A stretch of 64,000 nt of DNA from DASZTV01 sp035548055 (lineage in GTDB: Bacteria > Actinomycetota > Actinomycetes > JAFAQI01): contig DASZTL010000002.1 of NCBI GenBank assembly GCA_035548055.1, positions 53,525-117,524 on the forward strand, given 5' to 3'. Shown here piece after piece: positions 49,702 to 58,396 of the stretch. The position numbers and the translations under genes were made by a program. The notes beneath the pieces were generated by a model, which worked only from the letters and a program-made list of their open reading frames with translations, was not told where the DNA came from and searched no databases. The stretch's first letter is position 1. Each line of letters opens with the position of its first letter.

Positions 49702-50118
49702 CTACGAGTTGACGAGCACGTCCGCGCTCATCGTCAGGTACGCCCACAGCGTCTCGTCGGCCTCGGCCGGCAGCCCAAGATCGTCGAGTGCGGAGCGCAT
49801 GTGGGCGAGCCAGCGGTCGCGTGCCTCGATGTCGATTCGGAACTCGGCATGACGGGCCCGCAGCCGCGGATGGCCGCGCGTCTGCGAGTAGGTGCGTGGC
49901 CCGCCCCAATACTGCTCGAGGAACAGCATCAGCCGTTCGGCAGCGCCGGCCCAGTCGTGGTCCGGGTAGAGCGCCGCCAGCACGGGGTCGCTGGCGACCC
50001 TGGCGTAGAAGCCGCTGACCAAGCGCTCGAACGTGTCGTGTCCGCCGATCGAGTCGTAGAACGTCGCCGCCGACTCGATCCCCTCGATGGCAATCGGCTG
50101 TGGCCCGGGACCTTCCAT
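49702..50118 (-). CDS. glbO: Group II truncated haemoglobin
   Basis: The 138-residue globin has FYDSIGGHDTFERLVSGFYA with Tyr at B10, YPDHDWAGAAERLMLFLEQY, WGGPRTYSQTRGHPRLRARH with the proximal His, and RDRWLAHMRSALDD with Trp at G8. The Trp-G8 and Tyr residues place it in group II (GlbO/trHbO), which binds O2 tightly and may serve redox or respiratory functions. It lies next to the HNH gene in opposite orientation, as Rv2470 does to Rv2469c. ATG at 50118 follows TATTTT by 6 nt, so the message is probably leaderless. Confidence 0.95.
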   Translation of the reverse strand: MEGPGPQPIAIEGIESAATFYDSIGGHDTFERLVSGFYARVASDPVLAALYPDHDWAGAAERLMLFLEQYWGGPRTYSQTRGHPRLRARHAEFRIDIEARDRWLAHMRSALDDLGLPAEADETLWAYLTMSADVLVNS

Positions 50119-50124
50119 ATCTTC

Positions 50125-50130
50125 AAAATA
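50125..50130 (-). promoter_or_regulatory. Leaderless -10 box for glbO
   Basis: On the minus strand TATTTT lies 6 nt before the ATG at 50118. This is the most A/T-rich of the hexamers found here. Confidence 0.55.
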
Positions 50131-50172
50131 GGCGCAGTCTCCAAAGTGCGGCGCGAGTGTGTGAGTGCTGGG

Positions 50173-50195
50173 TACGCTGAGCCCAACCGAGGAGG
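50173..50195 (+). promoter_or_regulatory. -10 box and ribosome binding site for HNH gene
   Basis: TACGCT (50173-50178) lies 22 nt before GTG 50201, and AGGAGG (50190-50195) lies 5 nt before it. This gene therefore has a short leader, unlike its leaderless neighbours, and the site fixes the start. Confidence 0.55.
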
Positions 50196-50200
50196 CAGCA

Positions 50201-50725
50201 GTGGCTCATGCGCTCGTGTTGAACGCGACGTACGAGCCGCTGTGTGTGGTCTCCCAACGGCGAGCCGTGATCCTCGTGCTGACCGGCAAGGCCGTCGCGA
50301 TCGAGTCGTCTGACGACGAGCTGCACAGCGAGCGGCTCGCGCTCCGGGTGCCGCTGGTGGTGCGGCTGGCTCGGTTCGTGCGGGTGCCCTACCGCGGCGC
50401 GGTGCCGCTCACGCGGAGAGCGGTCTTTGCCCGCGACGGCGGCCGGTGCGTCTACTGCCTCGCGCCGGCGACGAGCATCGACCACGTGATCCCACGCAGT
50501 CGGGGCGGCGGACACGTGTGGGAGAACGTCGTGTCCTGCTGCCGCCGGTGCAACCACGCGAAGGCTGATCGCGCGATCTCCGAGCTCGGCTGGCGAATGC
50601 CGCGGCAGCCGGCCGCGCCGACCGGGATCGCATGGCGAGTGCTCGGCACCGGCCGGATGGCGCCGCAGTGGCGGCCGTACCTCGGCGACGACGTGGTCGA
50701 CGACACGGAAGCCGCGACCGCCTAA
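50201..50725 (+). CDS. HNH endonuclease family protein (Rv2469c-like)
   Basis: The 174-residue protein has a conserved N-terminal region (HALVLNATYEPLCVVSQRRA, VILVLTGKAVAIESSDDELH) and a zinc-type HNH domain: GRCVYCLAPATSIDHVIPRS, then CCRRCNHAKADRAI. Two CxxC pairs bind structural zinc and DHVIPRSRGG carries the catalytic His. This is a conserved actinobacterial chromosomal HNH protein and not an intron or phage enzyme; its true role is unknown. GTG at 50201 has AGGAGG 5 nt upstream. It is divergent from glbO, and heads a run of plus-strand genes down to 55.8 kb. Confidence 0.92.
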   Translation: MAHALVLNATYEPLCVVSQRRAVILVLTGKAVAIESSDDELHSERLALRVPLVVRLARFVRVPYRGAVPLTRRAVFARDGGRCVYCLAPATSIDHVIPRSRGGGHVWENVVSCCRRCNHAKADRAISELGWRMPRQPAAPTGIAWRVLGTGRMAPQWRPYLGDDVVDDTEAATA

Positions 50726-50728
50726 GGT
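50723..50728 (+). promoter_or_regulatory. Leaderless -10 box for DUF4232 lipoprotein
   Basis: TAAGGT overlaps the stop of the HNH gene and lies 7 nt before ATG 50736. Confidence 0.5.
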
Positions 50729-50735
50729 CCGTGTC

Positions 50736-51359
50736 ATGAAGGCACGCGCCCAGCACGTCGCGCTCGCTGTTGCCGCAGTCGCTGTCGCCGGCTGCAGCAA
50801 CGGCTCGTCAGGTGGTGCAGACGGCACTCCCACCACCACCCCGCCGGTCACGACGACGACGCCCAGTGCGTCCGCCTCCGTCTCGCCGAGCGAGTCAGCC
50901 AAGCCGACCCCATCGTTCTCGAGCACCGTCAAAGCTTCGAAGGCGTGCACCACCACCACGCTCGACGCGTCGCTCGGGCAGGCGCAGGGTGCAGCGGGCT
51001 CGACGATCCTGGCGATCGTCTTCGAGAACACCGGGAAGAAGGCCTGCACGATGTTCGGTTACCCCGGAGTGTCCTTCCTCGACGCGAGCGGCACGCAGCT
51101 CGGGCAGCCGGCCGACCGTCGAGGCGGCGAGCAGGCGGTCGTCACGCTGGCCCCCGGAAGTGCCGCCAACGCCCAGCTGCGGATCCCCGACCCTGGCAAC
51201 TTCGATCCGGCGGACTGCAATGCCGCGACGTCCGCGTCCATCCGGGTCTACCCGCCCGGTGAGACGGCGCCGATGCGGCTGAAGTCGGTGATGTCGGTGT
51301 GCACCACCGAGGCCGGCCGCTCGGTGGTGCTGCCCGTCGTACCTGGTCGCGGCGCATAA
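50736..51359 (+). CDS. DUF4232-type lipoprotein
   Basis: The 207-residue protein has a lipoprotein signal ending VAGCSNG, then a Thr/Pro/Ser-rich spacer of about 45 residues. The rest is a beta-sandwich of the DUF4232 type: LAIVFENTGKKACTMFGYPG, VSFLDASGTQLG, VVTLAPGSAANAQLRI, ASIRVYPPGETAP. The two Cys pairs are typical. It sits on the outer face of the membrane with unknown function; such proteins are numerous in actinomycetes. ATG at 50736 follows TAAGGT by 7 nt. The amidase gene begins 2 nt after its stop. Confidence 0.88.
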   Translation: MKARAQHVALAVAAVAVAGCSNGSSGGADGTPTTTPPVTTTTPSASASVSPSESAKPTPSFSSTVKASKACTTTTLDASLGQAQGAAGSTILAIVFENTGKKACTMFGYPGVSFLDASGTQLGQPADRRGGEQAVVTLAPGSAANAQLRIPDPGNFDPADCNAATSASIRVYPPGETAPMRLKSVMSVCTTEAGRSVVLPVVPGRGA

Positions 51360-51361
51360 CG

Positions 51362-52777
51362 ATGAGCGACCTGCATGACCTGACGCTGCTCGAGCAGGCC
51401 GCAGCGGTTCGCGACAAGTCGGTGTCACCTGTCGAGCTGGTCGAGCACTACCTCGCCCGGATCGACAAGCTGAGCGACACCGTTGGCGCGTTCGTCACGG
51501 TCACGGCCGACTCGGCCCTGGAAGCCGCGCGAGCCGCTGAGCAGGCAGTCGCTGCCGGCGTCTCCGACTTGCCGGCGTTGCACGGCGTACCGACTGCGAT
51601 CAAGGACCTCAACCTGGTGGCCGGGGTCATCACCCGGTTCGGTACGTCGGCCATGCCCGGTATCGATCTCGGCATCGACGACGCCGTCACCACGAAGCTG
51701 AAGGCCGCCGGCCTGATCAGCCTCGGCAAGACCAACACGCCCGAGTTCGGGCTGCCTTGCTACACGGAGCCCGACGTCGCGCCCCCGGCGCGAACCCCGT
51801 GGGACCTGAGCCGCTCGGCCGGCGGGTCGAGCGGGGGAGCCGCTGCCGCGGTCGCCGCCGGCCTGGTTGCCGCGGCGCAGGGCAGTGACGGCGGGGGATC
51901 GATCCGGATCCCGGCGAGCGTCTGCGGACTGTTCGGCGTGAAGCCGTCACGCGGCCGGGTGTCCAACGCGCCGGTGTCATCGGAGATCAGCGGGCTCGCC
52001 GTCAACGGACCGTTGGCGCGAACCGTCCGAGATGCGGCGGCCTTGCTGGACGCGATGTCGGGGCCCGCGGTGAGCGACTGGCAGTGGGCGCCGCCGCCCA
52101 CCTCGACGTTCCTCGCGGCGTGCGACACGTCCCCTCGCCGGCTGCGGATCGGCCGGTTCGCGACGCCGGTGATCGCCGACGCCGAGGTGCACCCCGACTG
52201 CCTGGCGGCGTACGACGCGGCGAGTGCAGCTCTCGCGGACCTCGGCCACGAGCTCATCGACCACACACCGACGTTCACCGCAGCGCTGGTGCCGGCGTTC
52301 GAGACCATCTGGTCCCAGGAGTTCCTCGCGCTGCCGTTCGACGAGTCCATCGAGGCGAACACGCGGCCGTTGACGCGGTGGATCCGGGAACGTGGCCGCG
52401 CGACCACGGGCGCGCAGACCTACGCCGCGTTGGCGACATTGCGGCAGGCGGCGCGCACCGAGCTCGAGGCGACCCACCGCTTCGACGCCGTACTGACCCC
52501 GACCCTGGCGCAGCCGCCGGCGCTGGTCGGCGAGCTGCGCAACGACGACGACCCGGCGGCTGACTTCGAAGCGCAGAAGCGGTTCACGCCGTTCACCGCG
52601 CCGTACAACATGTCGGGCCAACCCGCCGTGACGGTGCCACTGCACTGGACCGACGCCGCGCTTCCGATCGGCGTACAGCTCGTCGGTCGTCCGTACGGCG
52701 AGGCGACGCTGCTCGCGATCGCCGCGCAGCTCGAGCGGGCGCTCCCGTGGTCGGCGCGGCGACCGGAATGCTGGTGA
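51362..52777 (+). CDS. Amidase signature family protein
   Basis: The 471-residue enzyme has the amidase-signature triad Ser-cisSer-Lys: Lys in GVPTAIKDLNLV, the glycine/serine loop RSAGGSSGGAAAAVAAGL and GSDGGGSIRIPASVCGLFGV with the nucleophile Ser. Later segments GVKPSRGRVSNAP and YNMSGQPAVTVPLHWT, and PIGVQLVGRPYGEATLLAIA, are also typical. It hydrolyses an amide in the cytosol; the substrate is not given by sequence. It lacks the GatB/GatC partners and the GatA-specific segments, so it is not the tRNA amidotransferase subunit. It starts 2 nt after the lipoprotein stop. Confidence 0.93.
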   Translation: MSDLHDLTLLEQAAAVRDKSVSPVELVEHYLARIDKLSDTVGAFVTVTADSALEAARAAEQAVAAGVSDLPALHGVPTAIKDLNLVAGVITRFGTSAMPGIDLGIDDAVTTKLKAAGLISLGKTNTPEFGLPCYTEPDVAPPARTPWDLSRSAGGSSGGAAAAVAAGLVAAAQGSDGGGSIRIPASVCGLFGVKPSRGRVSNAPVSSEISGLAVNGPLARTVRDAAALLDAMSGPAVSDWQWAPPPTSTFLAACDTSPRRLRIGRFATPVIADAEVHPDCLAAYDAASAALADLGHELIDHTPTFTAALVPAFETIWSQEFLALPFDESIEANTRPLTRWIRERGRATTGAQTYAALATLRQAARTELEATHRFDAVLTPTLAQPPALVGELRNDDDPAADFEAQKRFTPFTAPYNMSGQPAVTVPLHWTDAALPIGVQLVGRPYGEATLLAIAAQLERALPWSARRPECW

Positions 52778-52792
52778 CGGACGGCCGTCGGA

Positions 52793-52798
52793 TAAGTT
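52793..52798 (+). promoter_or_regulatory. Leaderless -10 box for ctaJ
   Basis: TAAGTT lies 6 nt before GTG 52805, in the gap after the amidase stop. Confidence 0.5.
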
Positions 52799-52804
52799 TC
52801 AGGC

Positions 52805-53167
52805 GTGAGGAATCGCAACATCGGCCCTCGCGCGGCCGCCCGACTCGCCACGATCGCCGTCGGTGCCGCGCTGCCCGTCCTGACCGTCGCCGCGCCGGCG
52901 CTTGCTCTCCACCGTGACGACGGCAGCGGCCCAGGTGGGCCCTCGCTCGGTGCCGGGCTGACGATCCTCTACTACGTCGTGATCCCGCTTGGAGCATTCC
53001 TGCTGATCGCGGCGCTCTCGGTGCTGCCCTCGGCACTGGGCCGGCCGCGCTACCGCCCAGGCAAGGCGTGGGATCACGAGTCGAAATGGTTTGGCGCGCC
53101 GGCAGGCGGCGACAGCGGCGCGGCCGAGAAGGAAAGTGCACGAGGTGGCGCCAGTGCCGAGTGGTGA
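52805..53167 (+). CDS. ctaJ: CtaJ-like aa3-type cytochrome oxidase subunit
   Basis: The 120-residue protein has two hydrophobic segments, RLATIAVGAALPVLTVAAPA and ILYYVVIPLGAFLLIAALSV, then RPRYRPGKAWDHESKWFGAP and a polar tail. The paired segments and the RYRPG-x-x-W motif fit the actinobacterial oxidase accessory subunit CtaJ, found in the bcc-aa3 supercomplex of mycobacteria. Its place next to a DUF5130 gene, between HNH and pepN, also matches. The first segment could act as a signal peptide. GTG at 52805 follows TAAGTT by 6 nt. The assignment rests on context and motif, without a search. Confidence 0.72.
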   Translation: MRNRNIGPRAAARLATIAVGAALPVLTVAAPALALHRDDGSGPGGPSLGAGLTILYYVVIPLGAFLLIAALSVLPSALGRPRYRPGKAWDHESKWFGAPAGGDSGAAEKESARGGASAEW

Positions 53168-53534
53168 GGCATTCACCAACGAGCAGCAGAGCGACATCGA
53201 GCGGGTCACCGCGCTGGCGAACGCGGAGACCGGCCTGCGGTTCTCGGTCTACGTCGGCGAGGTCGACGGCGACATCCGTGACGCTGCCGAGGCGCGCCAC
53301 GCGGCGTTCGGGGCGGAGGCTTCCTGGACCGTCATGATCTTGATCTCGCCGGACGACCGGCTGCTCGAGATCGTGACGGGCGAGGCGGCGGCTCGCCGCC
53401 TCAGCGACCGCGCCTGCGCTCTCGCGGCGCTGTCAATGACGACGTCGTTCGCGGGCGGTGATCTCGCCGGCGGCATCGTGACCGGCGTACGGATGCTGGC
53501 GGAGGCAGCGGGCCACCCGATTCAGGTCCGCTAG
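53145..53534 (+). CDS. DUF5130 family (TPM-like) protein
   Basis: The 129-residue protein starts PVPSGEAFTNEQQSDIERVT, then ALANAETGLRFSVYVGEVDG, ILISPDDRLLEIVTGEAAAR, a short helix, and GGDLAGGIVTGVRMLAEAAG at the end. This is the DUF5130 / TPM-domain pattern of actinobacteria, with no signal peptide or membrane segment. Function is not established. GTG at 53145 is the preferred start, overlapping the end of ctaJ; other GTG codons at 53136 and 53154 are in frame. Rv2468c holds the same place in mycobacteria. Confidence 0.78.
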   Translation: MAPVPSGEAFTNEQQSDIERVTALANAETGLRFSVYVGEVDGDIRDAAEARHAAFGAEASWTVMILISPDDRLLEIVTGEAAARRLSDRACALAALSMTTSFAGGDLAGGIVTGVRMLAEAAGHPIQVR

Positions 53535-53585
53535 CTCCGGCGCGGGTCCACGGAATCCCGTGGCCGCGATGGCACAGTTTCACGC

Positions 53586-54773
53586 ATGACCGCCCCCACG
53601 GACGGTGCGAGATCGCCGATGCCGGTCCCTTCGCTGCTGAAGGACCTGGCGGGGTGGACATGGCGCATCCTGATCGTGATCGTCGCCGTGGTCGAGCTGA
53701 TCCGCTTCATGGACCGGCTCTACTTCATCGTCCTTCCCTTCTTCGCTGCGCTGTTCGCCACCTCGCTCGGGTACCCGTTGGTGTCGTGGTTCTCGAAGCG
53801 TGGGCTGCCGCGGGCTCTCGCGACCTGGCTGACCGTGCTGATCGCCGGCGTCGTGTTCGGCGGACTGGCGATCTTCGTGGTGAATCGCGCGGTCACCCAG
53901 TACCCCGAGCTGGTCGATCAGGTGCAGACGGCGGTCACCAAGTTCCGCCACTTCCTGACCGTCGATCTGCACGTGAAGTCCTCCTCCACGGCAAGCCTCG
54001 AAAAGACGATCACCGACTACCTGGAGGCGCACCAGTCGGCCATCGCGTCGGGTGCTCTGTCGGGAATCGCCACCGTCGCCGAGACCCTCGCCGGCGTCGT
54101 GCTGTGGTTCTTCATGACCTTCTTCATGCTGTACGACGGGCCCAACATCTGGAACTGGTTTGCGAGTCTGTTCCCGGCAACCAGCCGGCATCGGGTGCAT
54201 GCCGCCGGCGAGCAGGCATGGTCTCGGCTCGAGGGGTTCGTGCGCGGCACCTTCATCATCGCCGTGTTCCACGGCATCGTGGTGGCGATCACGCTCACGA
54301 TCATGGACGTGCCGCTGGTCGCTCCACTCGCGCTGCTTGTCTTCATGGGCAGCTTCTTGCCGATCGTCGGCGCGTTCCTCTTCGGTGGTCTGGCCGTGGC
54401 CATCACCTTCGTCACGCAAGGCTGGGTCATGGGTGTCGTGCTGATCGGCATCCTGGTCATCGACAACCAGATCGAGGCGCACGTCTTCCAGCCCTTCCTC
54501 GTCGGGCGGTACGTCGAGCTGCACCCGCTTGCGGTCGCGGTGGCGATCGCGGGTGGCGGTGTGCTCGAAGGCGTCTACGGCGCGGTGCTCGCGGTGCCGG
54601 TGGTCGCGGTGTGCTTCGCCGTGGTGAAGTCGCTCGCATCCGGGGGTGCACCGCCCGTCGAGCCGGAGCCACCGCCCCCGTCACCATCTGAGAAGCCGAC
54701 ACCTCCCAAGAAGCGCGTCCCGGCGAAGAAGGCACAGGCTTCGGCTCGGTCGCGACCGTCCACAGCCCGCTGA
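53586..54773 (+). CDS. AI-2E family transporter
   Basis: The 395-residue membrane protein has the AI-2E (PF01594) layout: paired N-terminal helices (LYFIVLPFFAALFATSLGYP, TWLTVLIAGVVFGGLAIFVV), an amphipathic soluble stretch to about residue 165, then FFMTFFMLYDGPNIWNWFAS, the intracellular LEGFVRGTFIIAVFHGIVVA, PLALLVFMGSFLPIVGAFLF and HPLAVAVAIAGGGVLEGVYG. The C-terminal 60 residues are a Pro/Lys/Ala-rich cytosolic tail. Members export small molecules or act as Na+/H+ antiporters; the cargo is unknown here. It precedes the phospholipase-D-like gene on the same strand. Confidence 0.92.
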   Translation: MTAPTDGARSPMPVPSLLKDLAGWTWRILIVIVAVVELIRFMDRLYFIVLPFFAALFATSLGYPLVSWFSKRGLPRALATWLTVLIAGVVFGGLAIFVVNRAVTQYPELVDQVQTAVTKFRHFLTVDLHVKSSSTASLEKTITDYLEAHQSAIASGALSGIATVAETLAGVVLWFFMTFFMLYDGPNIWNWFASLFPATSRHRVHAAGEQAWSRLEGFVRGTFIIAVFHGIVVAITLTIMDVPLVAPLALLVFMGSFLPIVGAFLFGGLAVAITFVTQGWVMGVVLIGILVIDNQIEAHVFQPFLVGRYVELHPLAVAVAIAGGGVLEGVYGAVLAVPVVAVCFAVVKSLASGGAPPVEPEPPPPSPSEKPTPPKKRVPAKKAQASARSRPSTAR

Positions 54774-54816
54774 CGCTCGTCACGGCGGTGTCGTAGCCGC
54801 ACCCGACCGTGGCCGG

Positions 54817-55833
54817 GTGCGCCGGACCCGATTGCTCGCTGTGCTGCTCGCAGTTGTGGTGGTCGTCGGATGGCACTCGTCGCGATCCACGCGGCCACAC
54901 GCGGTGCTTCCGTCGGCGGCCCCGGCTGGTGCCTCTGGTGACCGGCTGATCCTCGAGCCTGACGACGGCATGGCTCCGGTCTATTCGCTGCTCTCCTCGC
55001 CGCGGCACTCGCTCGACCTCGCGATGTACGAGTTGGACGACCCGACTGCCGAGCAGATCCTGGCGAGTGACGCGGCGCGCGGCGTGCGGGTGCGGGTGAT
55101 CCTCGACCGCCGGCTGCAGCGGCGGCACAATCAGCCGGCATTCGACTACCTGACGCGTCGAGGCGTGCGGGTCGTGTGGTCGTCGTCGCGGTACTTCGCG
55201 ACGCACGAGAAGGCGTTCGTGATCGACAACCGCACCGCGGTGGTGATGTCGCTCAACCTCACCGCCCGCTACTACGCGACCAGTCGCGACGCTGCCGTCG
55301 TGGACGTCGACCGGGCCGATGTCGCGGCGATCGAGTCGGTCTTCACAGCCGATCTGCACGGCGCGGGCGGTGTGCCTGCCGGAGACGACCTGGTGTGGAG
55401 CCCGGGCCAGTCATGGGCCGACCTGGTGGCGCTGATCGGCCGTGCCCGGCGCTCGATCGCGCTCGAGTCGGAGGAGCTCACAAGTCCCGCGGTCGTCTCT
55501 GCGCTGCTGTCAGCCGCTCGCCGCGGGGTGCGGGTGAGCATCGCGATGACGTACTCGGACAGGTGGCGTCCGGCGTTCTCGGCGCTGCGGCGCGTGCGCG
55601 GTCGCGTGAGCGTGATGTACGGCGAGACGCCCCTGTACGTGCACGCGAAGCTGATGGCGGTCGACGCCGGCCTCCCGAACGGCGCGGCGTTCGTCGGCTC
55701 GGAGAACCTCACCGATGCATCGCTGCTGCACAACCGCGAGCTGGGCGTGATCCTCATGCAACCCCGTCTGGTGCGCCGAGTCGCGGAGGTCATCGCCTCC
55801 GACGTCGCAGACGGCACCCCCTGGCCGCCCTAA
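54817..55833 (+). CDS. Membrane-anchored phospholipase D-like protein
   Basis: The 338-residue protein has an N-terminal hydrophobic anchor (LLAVLLAVVVVVGWHSS) and two HKD motifs of the PLD superfamily: HEKAFVIDN near residue 130 and HAKLMAVDAG near 278, each followed by a Gly/Ser-x-Asn segment (MSLNLTARYY and GSENLTDASL). Such pairs form one active site that cleaves phosphodiester bonds via a phospho-His. It faces outside the membrane and may act on phospholipid or nucleic acid. GTG at 54817 begins the anchor; the open frame upstream overlaps the AI-2E gene and is not used. It converges on pepN with a 4-nt gap. Confidence 0.86.
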   Translation: MRRTRLLAVLLAVVVVVGWHSSRSTRPHAVLPSAAPAGASGDRLILEPDDGMAPVYSLLSSPRHSLDLAMYELDDPTAEQILASDAARGVRVRVILDRRLQRRHNQPAFDYLTRRGVRVVWSSSRYFATHEKAFVIDNRTAVVMSLNLTARYYATSRDAAVVDVDRADVAAIESVFTADLHGAGGVPAGDDLVWSPGQSWADLVALIGRARRSIALESEELTSPAVVSALLSAARRGVRVSIAMTYSDRWRPAFSALRRVRGRVSVMYGETPLYVHAKLMAVDAGLPNGAAFVGSENLTDASLLHNRELGVILMQPRLVRRVAEVIASDVADGTPWPP

Positions 55834-55837
55834 CCGC

Positions 55838-58363
55838 CTATTGCTGGGCGTCTCTTTCTCGGCTGCGGAGGGCTCGGGCGAGGGCGTCGCGACCTTCGAG
55901 CAGCATGCGTCGCAGCGCCGCCCCCGGCTGCTCCTGCTCCAGATAGACCTCCGTCCGCGCGATGGTCGAGGCGTCGGTCGCCCAGTACGGGTACAGCCCG
56001 GCGATCAGCTGCTGTGCCATCTCGGCCGACCGGCTGCGGTAGATGTCGCCGATCGAGGCGAAGTAGGCCTCGACGTACGGCGCGAGCAGGTCGCGTTGCT
56101 CGTAGCTGACGAAGCCGGCGATGGTCGCGCCCTGCTCCGCGTTGGGTAGCTCGTCGGACTCGACGATGAGTCGCCATGCCTCGGCCTTCGCCGCCGCGTT
56201 CGGACGCGCCGCCCGCAGGTCGAGCGCATGACAGCGCCCGGCGGAAGTGTCGTCACGTCTGAGCTCGGCGTCGATCTGCGCGTCATCGGCTCGGCCAGTG
56301 GCGATGAGCCGGCGAAGCAGCAGCCAGCGCAGCTCGGTGTCGACGACGAGTCCGTCGATCTCCTCGCGACCTTCGAAGATGGCCGCGACGCGCTTGAGCT
56401 GGACGTCCCCGGTGGCGTTCGTGGCCGCAGCGCGGGCGAAGGCGAGCTGCAGGTCGCCGCCGGGCGTGCTGCTGTCGAGCAGCTCGAAGGCACGGCCTGC
56501 CAGCCGGGCTCGGCGCTCCTCACTGCGAGCGGGATCACCGAACGGATCGATCGCCTGTGCCGCGAGCCGGAGCAGGCTCTGCACGGTCCCGACCTCCGTC
56601 TCGAGACCGATGCCGCCGAGCACCAGGTCGAGGTAGTCGCCGGCCGCGACTTCTGCGTCGCGCGTCATGTCCCACGCCGCCGACCAGCACAAGGTCCGGG
56701 CGAGCGGGTCCGTCAGTCGCCCGATCGAGCTGACCAAGGTCTGCCACGAGTGGTCGTCGAGCCGGATCTTGGCGTAGGTGAGGTCGTCGTCGTTGAGCAG
56801 CACGAGGTCGGGCCGTCGGACACCGATGAGCTCGGGAACCTCGGTCCGCTCACCCGCGACATCGATCTCTACCTGATGCTGGCGCTGCAGCCCGTTGTCA
56901 TCGTTGCTGTACAGGCCGATCCGCAACCGGTGCATGCGCAGCGTCGGATGTTCCTGGATCGCCTCCTGGCGAACCGCGAACGACGTGAATCGCTCCTCCG
57001 CATCGACCTCGAACTCGGTTCGTAGCGTGTTCACGCCCGCGGTCTGGATCCACTGTTGCGTCCATGCCGTCAGATCGCGCCCGCTGGCGGTCTCGAGCGC
57101 GTCGAGCAGGTCCTGCAACGTCGTGTTCGAGTGCGCGTGCCTCGCGAAGTAGGCGCGGGTCGCCGAGAAGAAGGCGTCCTCGCCGACCCAGGCGGCGAGC
57201 AGCTTGAGGACGGAGGCGCCCTTGGCGTAGGTGATGCCGTCGAAGTTCGTCGACACCGCTTCGATGTCCGGGATCACGGCGGCGATCGGGTGCGTGGTGG
57301 CGAGCTGGTCCTGCCGGTAGGCCCAGGTCTTCTCGATGTTGCAGAAGGAGGTCCACGCGTCCGGCCACCGCGTGTGGTTCGCGGTCACATAGGTGGAGAC
57401 GTATTCGGCGAAGGACTCGTTGAGCCAAAGGTCGTCCCACCACCTCATGGTCACGAGGTCGCCGAACCACATGTGTGCCATCTCGTGGAGCACGGTCACG
57501 GCGCGGCGCTCATAGGAGTAGTCGGTCGTCCGCGACCTGAAGATGTAGTCCTCGGTGAAGGTGACGCACCCGGCGTTCTCCATCGCGCCCATGTTGAACT
57601 CGGGGACGAAGACCTGGTCGTACTTCGGCCAGCCGTACCGGGTGTCGAACAACGCGTGGAAGGCATCGAAGCCCTGCTTCGTGACCTCGAGGACGTCGTC
57701 GGCGTCGAGGTGCTCGAGCAGTGACTTGCGGCAGTACACGCCGAGATCGATCCCGTCGTGCGTGTCGGTCCTGCCTTCGTAAGGCCCGGCGACGATCGCC
57801 GTGATGTAGGTCGACTGCCGGGGCGTCGGGTCGAACAGGTGGCGGCCGCCATCCCGCTTCGAGGGCATGTTCGACAGCACCCGCCAGTGGCTCGGCGCGT
57901 CCACGACGAACCGGAACGTCGCCTTGAGATCCGGCTGGTCGAAGCACGCGAACATCCGGTGCGCGTCGAAGGTCTCGAACTGGGTGTAGAGGTAGACCTC
58001 CGAATCGACCGGGTCAACGAACCGGTGCAGGCCCTCGCCGGTGCGCGAGTAGACGCACTGCGCGACGACGGTCAGCTCGTTGGCGGCCTCGAGTGGCGGC
58101 AGCTCCAGGCGCTGACCGGTGAACGCCCGGTCGACGTCGATCGGCGTCCCGTTCAGGGTTGCGGACTCGATGGCGTCGGCCGTGATGTCGATGTGCGCTG
58201 TCGCGCCGGGCTCGATGCAGCTGAACGTCACCGTCGACGTGGACCGGTACCGCCGCGGCTCGGAGAGCGCGGCAGTGAGGTCGATCGCGACGTCGTACAG
58301 CGCGACGTCGAGCAGCCGCCGCCGCTCGGTTGCCTCGACGAGAGTCAGGTTCTCCGCTGCCAC
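55838..58363 (-). CDS. pepN: Aminopeptidase N (M1 family)
   Basis: The 841-residue enzyme has the M1 substrate motif NMGAMENAGCVTF, and the zinc motif HEMAHMWFGDL with the downstream Glu in LWLNESFAEYVS. The N-terminal beta domain, gluzincin domain and a helical C-terminal domain (LNDDDLTYAKIRLDDHSWQT onward) are complete; the length is normal. It removes N-terminal residues from peptides in the cytosol. GTG at 58363 follows TACTCT by 8 nt, so leaderless. It is divergent from the DsbA-like gene with only 33 nt between start codons; the same pair is neighbouring as Rv2467/Rv2466c in mycobacteria. Confidence 0.97.
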   Translation of the reverse strand: MAAENLTLVEATERRRLLDVALYDVAIDLTAALSEPRRYRSTSTVTFSCIEPGATAHIDITADAIESATLNGTPIDVDRAFTGQRLELPPLEAANELTVVAQCVYSRTGEGLHRFVDPVDSEVYLYTQFETFDAHRMFACFDQPDLKATFRFVVDAPSHWRVLSNMPSKRDGGRHLFDPTPRQSTYITAIVAGPYEGRTDTHDGIDLGVYCRKSLLEHLDADDVLEVTKQGFDAFHALFDTRYGWPKYDQVFVPEFNMGAMENAGCVTFTEDYIFRSRTTDYSYERRAVTVLHEMAHMWFGDLVTMRWWDDLWLNESFAEYVSTYVTANHTRWPDAWTSFCNIEKTWAYRQDQLATTHPIAAVIPDIEAVSTNFDGITYAKGASVLKLLAAWVGEDAFFSATRAYFARHAHSNTTLQDLLDALETASGRDLTAWTQQWIQTAGVNTLRTEFEVDAEERFTSFAVRQEAIQEHPTLRMHRLRIGLYSNDDNGLQRQHQVEIDVAGERTEVPELIGVRRPDLVLLNDDDLTYAKIRLDDHSWQTLVSSIGRLTDPLARTLCWSAAWDMTRDAEVAAGDYLDLVLGGIGLETEVGTVQSLLRLAAQAIDPFGDPARSEERRARLAGRAFELLDSSTPGGDLQLAFARAAATNATGDVQLKRVAAIFEGREEIDGLVVDTELRWLLLRRLIATGRADDAQIDAELRRDDTSAGRCHALDLRAARPNAAAKAEAWRLIVESDELPNAEQGATIAGFVSYEQRDLLAPYVEAYFASIGDIYRSRSAEMAQQLIAGLYPYWATDASTIARTEVYLEQEQPGAALRRMLLEGRDALARALRSRERDAQQ

Positions 58364-58371
58364 GGTGCCTG

Positions 58372-58377
58372 AGAGTA
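58372..58377 (-). promoter_or_regulatory. Leaderless -10 box for pepN
   Basis: On the minus strand TACTCT lies 8 nt before GTG 58363, in the 33-nt pepN/DsbA-like divergent gap. Confidence 0.5.
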
Positions 58378-58383
58378 ACGGCG

Positions 58384-58389
58384 TAAAGT
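58384..58389 (+). promoter_or_regulatory. Leaderless -10 box for DsbA-like gene
   Basis: TAAAGT lies 7 nt before ATG 58397. Only 6 nt separate it from the pepN box on the other strand, so polymerase cannot easily occupy both at once. Confidence 0.55.
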
Positions 58390-58396
58390 GTTTGTA

